From Planctomycetota bacterium (GTDB lineage: Bacteria; Planctomycetota; Planctomycetia; Pirellulales; Pirellulaceae), in the NCBI GenBank assembly GCA_029259935.1, contig JAJDEH010000386.1, positions 1 through 42,236 on the forward strand: DNA of 42,236 nucleotides. The letters are read 5' to 3'. The notes under the pieces were generated by a model. The model was not told the DNA's origin. It saw nothing but the letters and a program-made list of their open reading frames with translations, and did not search any database. Below are positions 1 through 7,342 of this stretch, piece by piece. A program made the translations under genes and the position numbers. The first letter of the stretch is position 1. Each line of letters starts with the position of its first letter.

Positions 1-406
1 CCGCGTCCACGGATCGACACCACTCGGCCCCGTCCGCAAGCCGGAACTGGCGCGCCGCGACCGCGTAACCCGCTTCCCAAGCCGCTCGATCCAGGCATCG
101 GGAACGGTACTCGGCCGCGTCCCCAAGCTGGAACCGGTGCCCCACGTCCACGGATCGACACGACACGGCCCCGTCCGCAAGCCGGAACTGGTGCCCCGCG
201 TCCACGGATCGACACCACTCGGCCCCGTCCGCAAGCCGGAACTGGCGCGCCGCGACCGCGTAACCCGCTTCCCAAGCCGCTCGATCCAGGCATCGGGAAC
301 GGTACTCGGCCCCGTCCGCAAGCCGGAACTGGTGCCCCGCGTCCACGGATCGACACGACACGGCCGCGTCCCCAAGCCGGGACTGGCGCGCCCAAACCGC
401 GAGTGA
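1..406. repeat. Nested in-frame direct repeats at window edge
   Basis: A block starting at base 1 recurs from about 196 (period 195, near-identical over about 115 bases). Inside it a shorter motif beginning GTCCGCAAGCCGGAACTGG, or its variant with GTCCCCAAG, starts at about 32, 119, 173, 227, 314 and 368. The spacings are 87, 54, 54, 87 and 54 bases, all multiples of three. The array continues off the left edge, so its full size is unknown. Confidence 0.85.
2..406 (+). CDS. Partial repeat-encoded ORF, unrecognised
   Basis: One frame is open from the window edge (base 2) to TGA at 404-406 and encodes about 134 residues built from short repeats of the type VHGST(R/P)..GPVRKPEL. Because every repeat spacing is a multiple of three, the frame survives the repeats, which is weak support for translation. 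A + strand terminator about 80 bases downstream shows that something on this strand is probably transcribed. The composition is very rich in Arg, Pro and Val, and no family is recognised. It could equally be non-coding repetitive DNA that happens to lack stops. Confidence 0.25.
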   Translation, partial: RVHGSTPLGPVRKPELARRDRVTRFPSRSIQASGTVLGRVPKLEPVPHVHGSTRHGPVRKPELVPRVHGSTPLGPVRKPELARRDRVTRFPSRSIQASGTVLGPVRKPELVPRVHGSTRHGRVPKPGLARPNRE

Positions 407-487
407 CCGATCCGACTTCGGGCCGGTTGTCGGAAAGAGCTGGTAACTAACGAGTAATTGTGAGGCTCTTGAATCGAAGCTCCGTAG

Positions 488-526
488 CCCCGCTCGCTAG
501 TTGGCCGAGTGGGGTTTTTGTTTTTT
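488..526 (+). terminator. Rho-independent terminator
   Basis: CCCCGCTCG (488-496) pairs with CGAGTGGGG (506-514) through a 9-nt loop, giving a 9-bp stem with one G.U pair, followed by TTTTTGTTTTTT. The U-tract lies on the + strand side, so it ends a transcript coming from the repeat region on the left, not the minus-strand protease gene to the right. Confidence 0.8.
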
Positions 527-637
527 GGTAGAAGTAGGTCTCGCTTGCCATGACAGTCGCATTAAGTCCGCCGATCGTGAAATGCGATTCATACTCAATG
601 ATCGGGCGATGTCACTGTCGGCGAAATTGACCTACGG

Positions 638-2053
638 TCAAAACCGCAGGTCCATCACGAACTTTTCCCACTTTCGCTTAAAGGCGGCCATGTCCGGCTC
701 GCCCAGAATGCGGACCAGGGTTTCATATCCGGTCGGGTCTTCCTCGGCGTGCTTGCGGAACTCATGGAAGTAGTCGATCAGCAGGCCTTGCTCTTGCAAG
801 TAGTAGCACAAATATCTGGCCTGGGCGTAATTGGTGCCAGGATCGTCGTCGTAGAACTGGTCGCGGGTTGTACTGCAAAGCGTTTTGAATGAGGGTACGT
901 TCTTGTCCTTGATGTGGCCGTGCAGCCCGCGCAACCGCCAGTTCGTCAGGCCAACAATGTGCCCGTCTTTTTCGCTGCTCTGTTCGTACAGCGAAGCGAG
1001 GCCTTCATTGAACCACGAAGGGCACTGCGAAAAGTTCGATTCCATGAAGGGATGGACGATTTCATGCACCAGCGTGCCGCCGCCCGTGGCGATATTCATC
1101 ATCAACGCTTTGTGGCGTGGCGAATAATATCCGTAAGGCGTCGTCGGCCTGTCGCGAAATAATTCCCACGTGTGTTTCTTGTAGCTTTCTTTGTCCTTGA
1201 ACAGCCAGATATCGAGGATGTCGGCGGGGTCCTTTTCAAAGTAGTCCCGTTTGATCCGCGTGACCGCCCAGTGGACCGTGGCCTGGGCACGCTGCTGAAC
1301 TCGCTCCAGCGATTCGTCTCCAATGACGACAAAGGGCTTCTTGATGACGATCTGAAAATCTTCGTTGGGAAGTTTCTTCTTCAGATTGCGAATGTGCTGG
1401 GCGTAGTCGGCGTCGGTCGGTGACGAGGCGGCGCGGCCCGCTTGCAGGCGATGCGGTTCGAGCCGCAGACGGATGATCGTCCACTCCTTCTGTTTGTACT
1501 TCAGCGGCCACAAGTCAAGCAGCTTCGAGCGCTTCATGCGCAGATACGACCCGTCCGCCGTGGCCGGTTCGTGATAAATGATTTCGTCCTTGGCGGGGTC
1601 GTAGCCCAAGATCAAGCGGAAGTGCTCGGTCGTTTTGGGCCGCTCGTCGTAGCGCATGCAAATGATCGATGGCACGCCCGCCGCCAAATCCTTGTGCAGT
1701 TGCCCGAACAACTGCTCAAGCTGTTTGTCTGCTTTAGCGACTTCGATTCGAGACCAGACCGCCCCGGTGCGAAAGCCGATACGATCGAGGGCCCGCTTGA
1801 GGTCGTTCGTATAGCAACCTCGGCCCAACTTGGGATCCAGTCCTGCTTGGTCAAAGACAAAGTCTTGATCCATCCGGCGGCCTAGTTTGCGCAAATACAT
1901 TTCCGCGCAGGCTTCGCCGCAAAAGTCGGGCTTTTGTTCAACGTGAGGCACGTCCTCGATCAGCGCCGGGCCGTAGGCGGCGAATAGACTTTGCCCACCG
2001 GCCAGTACGGCCAGAGTTGTTAGTATGCAGGTTGCCAATCGAATGGATCGCAT
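638..2053 (-). CDS. Secreted C39-like cysteine peptidase fused to gluzincin-type metallopeptidase
   Basis: This 471-residue exported protein starts with a signal peptide (about residues 1-26, ending ..SLFAA). Residues about 35-195 resemble a C39-family papain-like domain, with the likely nucleophile C45 in DFCGEAC and a candidate catalytic His at 144 (TTEHF). Residues about 230-471 carry a zinc-peptidase signature: HEIVH (330-334) and, downstream, WFNEGLA with E350 as the likely third ligand. That arrangement is typical of the peptidase-MA/DUF1570 proteins common in planctomycetes. Two unrelated proteolytic folds in one chain would allow sequential processing of a peptide or cell-surface substrate, but the substrate is unknown. 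It is transcribed alone, with no neighbour within 600 bases. The ATG start is supported by the signal peptide beginning at residue 1. Confidence 0.8.
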   Translation of the reverse strand: MRSIRLATCILTTLAVLAGGQSLFAAYGPALIEDVPHVEQKPDFCGEACAEMYLRKLGRRMDQDFVFDQAGLDPKLGRGCYTNDLKRALDRIGFRTGAVWSRIEVAKADKQLEQLFGQLHKDLAAGVPSIICMRYDERPKTTEHFRLILGYDPAKDEIIYHEPATADGSYLRMKRSKLLDLWPLKYKQKEWTIIRLRLEPHRLQAGRAASSPTDADYAQHIRNLKKKLPNEDFQIVIKKPFVVIGDESLERVQQRAQATVHWAVTRIKRDYFEKDPADILDIWLFKDKESYKKHTWELFRDRPTTPYGYYSPRHKALMMNIATGGGTLVHEIVHPFMESNFSQCPSWFNEGLASLYEQSSEKDGHIVGLTNWRLRGLHGHIKDKNVPSFKTLCSTTRDQFYDDDPGTNYAQARYLCYYLQEQGLLIDYFHEFRKHAEEDPTGYETLVRILGEPDMAAFKRKWEKFVMDLRF

Positions 2054-2220
2054 TTTATCTCTACCTCATTCCGGTTCGATGTCACGAAATTACGCACGGT
2101 GAACTTAGCAAATCGTACCGCGCGCCCAAATACGAGACCATCGCAATGCGCGTAACAGCTTCGTATCAAGCAGTGAGCGTGGTCGCAGCCGACAGGATCG
2201 ACGTAGTGGCGTCGTCTATC

Positions 2221-2293
2221 CGTCATTCCCGCGCAGGCGGGGCCCCAGACAGTTGGCGTACGTCACTGGATTTCCGCCTGCGCGGGAATGACG
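2221..2293. repeat. Palindromic repeat element, copy 1
   Basis: CGTCATTCCCGCGCAGGCGG at 2221-2240 is exactly inverted at 2274-2293, separated by 33 bases. The arms are themselves partly palindromic (CCCGCGCAGGCGGG). The same arm sequence is present in a second pair 200 bases away, so this is a dispersed REP-like element, not a single-gene terminator. Confidence 0.85.
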
Positions 2294-2328
2294 GACGTGC
2301 GTTCAACCAAAGGGCATAAAGCGACCCG

Positions 2329-2424
2329 CCGTATATCCTCGCCGGCAAACGCCACGGAATGCGGTGCATCGGCCTAACCAGCGACTTGGTGCAGCGAATC
2401 TGGCAACACAAGAACGAGTCGATC
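2329..2424 (+). pseudogene. GIY-YIG endonuclease N-terminal remnant
   Basis: The frame starting about 2332 reads YILAGKRHG, then CIGLTSDLVQRIWQHKNE, closely matching the N-terminal half of small YhbQ-like GIY-YIG nucleases (usual form YIL..(5)..G.LYIGVTSDL..R...H). The second motif is degraded (CIG for YIG). An in-frame TAA lies just upstream at 2317-2319, no good start codon is present, and homology stops when the frame runs into a palindromic repeat at 2432. The C-terminal half with the catalytic Glu is missing, so it cannot be active. It sits exactly between the two palindromic elements. Confidence 0.7.
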
Positions 2425-2431
2425 ATCTACT

Positions 2432-2545
2432 CGTCATTCCCGCGCAGGCGGGGAAGCCAGCGCGGTATTCGCGGGCACGGCGTTCGCATCGGATTGCCCC
2501 AAGCCTTCCTGCCACGTCTGGGTTCCCGCCTGCGCGGGAATGACG
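2432..2545. repeat. Palindromic repeat element, copy 2
   Basis: Left arm 2432-2452 (CGTCATTCCCGCGCAGGCGG plus one G) and right arm 2525-2545 are exact inverted copies, about 72 bases apart. They are the same family as the element at 2221-2293. The remaining spacer 2546-2737 shows no convincing gene or hairpin. Confidence 0.85.
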
Positions 2546-2737
2546 GAAGGCAAATCCCAATAACGCAAGCGGCAAGCCCCAAAAGCGGGAAGTGTGGCGT
2601 ACTCTCGCCATCCTGCTGCAGCGGGAAAAACAAACTTCCACCGCGAATCGATCTTACGGCGGCCGGAACGCCCGGGTGTTCCAACAGCGACACGCCGTCG
2701 CCATCTCCCACTCGGCCAGACCCTGAGATGCCGGCGG

Positions 2738-3805
2738 TTATTTGAGGCTCTTGGCTTCCAACGATTTTGCGTCCGGCAGGTGGACGTTCCAGGCCAAACC
2801 GGTCAGTTCCATGGTGCGGATGACTAGCCAACTGGCGTCAAACTGCCACCATTTCAAGCCGTGGCGCGCCGACGTGGGAAAGGCATGGTGGTTGTTGTGC
2901 CAACCTTCGCCGTGACCCAAGATTCCGCAGATCACGTTGTTGCGGGAATCGTCATGTGATTCATATTCGCGGCGGCCAAAGACGTGGCAGATCGAGTTGA
3001 TCGACCAGGTAATGTGATGCACCATGAAGACTCGCGCGAGCCCGCCCCACAGAAATCCTAGCAGCGCGCCTTTCCAACTCATCGTGACAGCGCCGCCGAT
3101 CACGGTGGGAATGACGAGGCTGACCGGCACCCACAAGTAGTAGAGGCGATCGACCCACCGCAGCAACGGTTCTTTCATCAAGTCTGGAACATAACGCCTG
3201 TGATCGGCACTCATCCAATGTTGCTCGAACAGCCAGCCGAAATGAGCATGCACCAATCCGCGCAACGAGTTCCACCAGCCGTCACCGTGCAAGTGCGGTG
3301 AATGCGGATCCCCTTTCTTATCGCTCAACTCGTGATGCCGCCGATGGACCGCGCACCAGACCAAAGGTGAACCTTGCACGGCCAACGAGCCCATTGCCAT
3401 CCAAAACGCCCGAATCGGAGCATAGGTTTCAAAAGATCGATGCGTCAACAGACGGTGAAAGCCAACCGTGATCCCCATACCGGTTAGGATCCATCCGCCG
3501 ATGAGCATTCCCAGAAACAGCCAACTCATCCAGCCCAGCGTCCAGGCCAGCACGATGGCCGTGATCAGACCGGCGAAGGGCATGACGATCGCGACCGCCA
3601 TGGTGATCTTGTGTCCCGTGTCCTTGACGGCAGGCGGCTCAACGTCTCCGGATGAATCGTCTTCGGATGCCGTGGCCGCGTCGTCCGACTCGAGAACGCG
3701 TGCTGGCTCAGGTGCGATCGCTGGAGAAGCGGAAACGACCTCAAGGGAATCTTGCTCCTCGGTTGTGGTTGGAGTCGCGTCTTTGGATAGAATGCCGGAG
3801 GACAT
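2738..3805 (-). CDS. Membrane fatty acid (acyl-CoA) desaturase
   Basis: This 355-residue integral membrane di-iron desaturase of the delta-9/acyl-CoA type introduces a double bond into a saturated acyl chain using oxygen and an electron donor. All three histidine boxes are present: HRLLTH (about residue 117), HRRHH (154) and HNNHH (303), plus the accessory NSICH near 270. Hydrophobic segments flank them (about residues 67-115 and 220-260). The first 60 residues are acidic, Ser/Ala-rich and probably a disordered cytoplasmic tail. The start is placed at ATG 3805, because AGGGAG lies 7-8 bases upstream. The frame extends to a TTG at 3826, but that codon has no ribosome site. It diverges from the transporter gene beyond a 420-base spacer. 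Confidence 0.9.
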   Translation of the reverse strand: MSSGILSKDATPTTTEEQDSLEVVSASPAIAPEPARVLESDDAATASEDDSSGDVEPPAVKDTGHKITMAVAIVMPFAGLITAIVLAWTLGWMSWLFLGMLIGGWILTGMGITVGFHRLLTHRSFETYAPIRAFWMAMGSLAVQGSPLVWCAVHRRHHELSDKKGDPHSPHLHGDGWWNSLRGLVHAHFGWLFEQHWMSADHRRYVPDLMKEPLLRWVDRLYYLWVPVSLVIPTVIGGAVTMSWKGALLGFLWGGLARVFMVHHITWSINSICHVFGRREYESHDDSRNNVICGILGHGEGWHNNHHAFPTSARHGLKWWQFDASWLVIRTMELTGLAWNVHLPDAKSLEAKSLK

Positions 3806-4225
3806 GGGGGTCTCCCTAGTTTTCAACTTTGAGGTTTCTCAAGGATGTGGATTTAAGGTTTGCTCAACAATGAAACGTTGTGCGGAGTGAGAATGCCCGC
3901 GGGGCATCGATATTTCGCACACCCGCCAGGTCATTGCGAGAATTGTAAGCAATTCCAAACCTGTCGTTGTCGCGACTCCGTACCGGTATTGTAATAGTTG
4001 TGTAAATTCGCCTGACCCGCGTCGCCGGTTCGATGCGAACCGCGTCGAAATGGCCCACAACGCGAGAAAAGACCGAGGTTGGCTGGGTAGTTTTTAATGA
4101 TTGCGTTGCCTTCGTCGGCTGAATGCGGGGTCGAATGGGGACTAGAACCCGGCCTTCCCTTGTGCGGAAGAATTGCACATTTCAGCTTTCGTGGTCGGTT
4201 GGTGAAAACACCCGGAACTGATACG
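3806..4225. other. Divergent intergenic region
   Basis: 420 bases between the divergent desaturase and transporter genes, presumably holding both promoters. I see no confident -35/-10 pair, hairpin or repeat. The transporter frame is open back to ATG 4097, but the extra 43 codons have no transporter-like character. Confidence 0.4.
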
Positions 4226-7200
4226 ATGAGTTCGCCGTTTTCCATCGTTGACGCGCCTGACCCGCACCCGCCAAAAGCGTCATTCCGGTTGATGTTTTCA
4301 TCTCTTTCCAAGTTCGTTTCTCGTCGCTGGCCGCTTGTGATCCTGTTTTGGGTTCTACTGGCGGTTGGGATTCGCGTGGCCGCTCCACGATGGGACGACG
4401 TCACTCACGACGGCGACTTTGCGTACTTGCCCGACCATGTTCCCAGCGTCGTTGGCGCGCGGCTGCTGAAAGACGCTTTTCCCGATCAACGGGCGAAAAG
4501 CGAGATTGTTGTGTTGACGGTTCGCGAGGACAATCCGCTGACCGCGGACGATATCTTCGTCGCCAACGATTTGGCTCGGCGGCTGCGCAATGTGGAGGGC
4601 GTGGCCCAGCTTGAGCAAGCCGATCTGTACATCGCTCAGGCCAAGGCGACCGAGGACTCCGCGCTGTCGCGGGAATTGCTTGGCCAGGCTGACAAGTCGT
4701 TGAGGCAGGCAGTCGAAGTGCTGGAAGAAGCCGTCCGTCTCGATGATCAACTGATGAATTATCGCTTGGAACAAGAATCCAGTGACGACTACAAGAGGCA
4801 ACCCGCCGTCACTCCGAGACTGGCGGCGGCGCATCACAATCTGTCGCTGGCCTATGAGCGGCTGGGAGCCAAGGAAAAGGCCGCCGAATCACGACAGCAA
4901 GCGCTGGCATGGGATCCTACGTTGAAGGAAGCGGCGGATCGCACCATGCCCCCGGACGCGGCGAACTGGCCGCTGCTTGAAGTTTGGACGTGGCACCACG
5001 AGATCGTCGGCGACAAGCTGCGCAGCAAGGACAAGCACGCTCGATTAATCTTGCTCAAGCTGTCGCAGGAGTTCATGGCCACGGATAACATCCGCGTGTT
5101 GGAGAAGCTGGAAACGATCTTGGACGAAGTTCGAGACGGCATGCACTCGCACACTCAGGACGGGTTACAAATTGGAATGTCGGGCTCCGCCGCAGTCGGT
5201 GGCGACATGTTGCAGGCGGCTCGCGACAGCATCCGCCATACCGAGATGTTTACCATCCTGCTGGTCGTTGTGATCTTAGCGGTCGTGTATCGATCCCCCT
5301 TGCTGGTCGCCGTTCCGTTGGTGACCATCTTCGTTTCCTTTATCGTGGCGACCGGCATCGTCGCCCTGCTGACGCAGATACATGTGCTGCCCGGTTTCGA
5401 TGGATGGAGCATGAGAATTTTCACGACGACGAAGATATTTATCGTCGTGATATTGTTTGGCGCGGGGACCGATTTTTGCCTGTTTTTGATCTCGCGTTAC
5501 AAGGAGGAATTGGATGACGGCCTTCAGCCGCGTCCGGCGACCGCGCGGGCCCTATTCGCGGTCAGCGACGCTTTAGTGGCCAGCGCGATGACGACGATTC
5601 TGGGCCTGTCGATGATGTTCTTTGCCGACTTCGGCAAGTTTAGTTCCAGCGGGCCCGTGATTGGACTTTGTTTAGGCGTGACGCTGATCGCCTGCATGAC
5701 GCTGGCCCCCGCGCTACTGTGTGCATTTGGCAATGCCGTGTTTTGGCCGTTTGGGTTGCGAACGGAACGCAACTCGGCGACGACAAGCTCGTCACCCGGC
5801 GCTCGGCGTCGGTCGTGGTCGCTGCGTGCATGGCAACGATTGGCAAGATTGATCGTCACGCGACCCGGTGCCATCTTGGGCACCTGCGTTCTCATACTCC
5901 TACCGATGGCCGGTTATGGCTGGCTAGCCCAAGGACATATCTCTTACGATTTCTTGAGTGGCCTGTCGCCTGACCGTCCCAGTCGAGTTGGCGCGGAAAT
6001 GTTGCGTCGACATTTTCCGGTTGGCGAAAGCGGGCCCGTGACAGTCGTCGTTCATCAAGACGGACTCGACTTGAAATCGGATGCGGGCCGTGAGGAAATT
6101 GCAACTCTGACGCAACAATTGTACTTGCCTCCCGTGGCTCAACTGCGGCAACTTCAGCAGAACCACGCCGCTTTGCAAGCGCCGTTGGACGACGTCTTGC
6201 TTGACTTGGAACCTCGGACGGCGTTTCCCAAACTGGTCAAGCTGGGGCGAGAGCATCCGCAGGTGGCCGAGTTGCTGACCGTCTCGTCAGTCCGCAGCGC
6301 CAGCGATCCCAAGGGGGCATATTGGCCGGGCAGGCGGCTCGGCGGCGTGAGCGCGATTCGTACTCGCATGATGCGCGCCCATCAGCAGATGCAGCGGATT
6401 TTTGTCGGGGGCGTCGAAGACCAGGCCAATGTCGCACGATTTGAAGTGGTACTGCGACATGACCCGTTCTCCATCGAAGCGATTGATGCCCTTTCGCGGA
6501 TGGATGACCAGCTTCGAGCCGTCACCAGCGAACAGACTTCCCCCTGGCACGGGGCGACCGTGGCTTATTCGGGAACAACTGCCGCCATTCGCGATTTACG
6601 TCAGGTTACGCAATCGGATCAAACACGCATTCAAATTTTGGTCGTGGTGGCGGTGCTTGGCGTGTTGCTGGTGATCCTTCGCCGACCCGTGGTTTGTGTC
6701 TATATGATTCTGTCCGTGCTGCTCAGCTACTTCGTGGCGATCGGCGTGACCGACTTGTTCTTTACATTGGTCTATGGCGAACTGTATCAAGGGCTGGATT
6801 GGAAGGTCCCCGTGTTTCTGTTCGTTATCTTGGTGGCGATCGGCCAGGACTACAACGTCTATCTGGCAACCCGGGTGTTTGAGGAACAGGCGACCTACGG
6901 GCCATTCGCGGGACTGCGGCGGGCGGTCGTGCGTACCGGCGGGATCATCACTAGTTGCGGCGTGATTATGGCGGGCACCTTCGCGTCGATGACCAGCGCG
7001 ACCTGGCATCATGTGATTCCATTCTGGTCGCCTGCTTCTGGTGAGGGCGGCGGAAGTCTGCTCAGTATCATTGAGTTGGGATTTGCTCTATCTCTCGGGG
7101 TTATGCTAGACACCTTCGTGGTCCGCCCCGTACTCGTCCCGGCGTTCTTGGCATTCCTCTGCCGCTGGCAGTCTTCTGGTTGGCTGCGTGATGTTGCAAA

Positions 7201-7264
7201 GTACTCCGTCGTTCCCCTCCGGCAACCACGTACCTCGGCGGCGGAATCCAACCCGTTGACTTAG
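4226..7264 (+). CDS. RND-superfamily MMPL transporter with a TPR-like periplasmic insertion
   Basis: About 1012 residues from ATG 4226 (the frame is open to ATG 4097; ATG 4292 is also possible). It has the MMPL/HpnN-like layout: one N-terminal TM segment (RWPLVILFWVLLAVGI), a large periplasmic loop, a block of five TM segments at roughly 5240-5750, a seventh TM near 5880, a second large loop, then a final TM block at about 6620-7190. Family members use the proton gradient to export lipids or other hydrophobic compounds. Unusually, the first loop contains about 120 extra residues (4592-4966) rich in helices, with a TPR-like motif (AHHNLSLAYERLGAKEKAAE) near 4830-4900, placed where the typical loop would follow VEGV. 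The substrate cannot be told from sequence. The next gene begins 78 bases downstream on the same strand. Confidence 0.85.
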   Translation: MSSPFSIVDAPDPHPPKASFRLMFSSLSKFVSRRWPLVILFWVLLAVGIRVAAPRWDDVTHDGDFAYLPDHVPSVVGARLLKDAFPDQRAKSEIVVLTVREDNPLTADDIFVANDLARRLRNVEGVAQLEQADLYIAQAKATEDSALSRELLGQADKSLRQAVEVLEEAVRLDDQLMNYRLEQESSDDYKRQPAVTPRLAAAHHNLSLAYERLGAKEKAAESRQQALAWDPTLKEAADRTMPPDAANWPLLEVWTWHHEIVGDKLRSKDKHARLILLKLSQEFMATDNIRVLEKLETILDEVRDGMHSHTQDGLQIGMSGSAAVGGDMLQAARDSIRHTEMFTILLVVVILAVVYRSPLLVAVPLVTIFVSFIVATGIVALLTQIHVLPGFDGWSMRIFTTTKIFIVVILFGAGTDFCLFLISRYKEELDDGLQPRPATARALFAVSDALVASAMTTILGLSMMFFADFGKFSSSGPVIGLCLGVTLIACMTLAPALLCAFGNAVFWPFGLRTERNSATTSSSPGARRRSWSLRAWQRLARLIVTRPGAILGTCVLILLPMAGYGWLAQGHISYDFLSGLSPDRPSRVGAEMLRRHFPVGESGPVTVVVHQDGLDLKSDAGREEIATLTQQLYLPPVAQLRQLQQNHAALQAPLDDVLLDLEPRTAFPKLVKLGREHPQVAELLTVSSVRSASDPKGAYWPGRRLGGVSAIRTRMMRAHQQMQRIFVGGVEDQANVARFEVVLRHDPFSIEAIDALSRMDDQLRAVTSEQTSPWHGATVAYSGTTAAIRDLRQVTQSDQTRIQILVVVAVLGVLLVILRRPVVCVYMILSVLLSYFVAIGVTDLFFTLVYGELYQGLDWKVPVFLFVILVAIGQDYNVYLATRVFEEQATYGPFAGLRRAVVRTGGIITSCGVIMAGTFASMTSATWHHVIPFWSPASGEGGGSLLSIIELGFALSLGVMLDTFVVRPVLVPAFLAFLCRWQSSGWLRDVAKYSVVPLRQPRTSAAESNPLT

Positions 7265-7342
7265 CGACGTCGACTTAGTGACGTCGGGGAGCGAACGAAT
7301 GATTGCCCTCGTTGTCGTGTGACCCTGAATCCCAAGAGGCAG

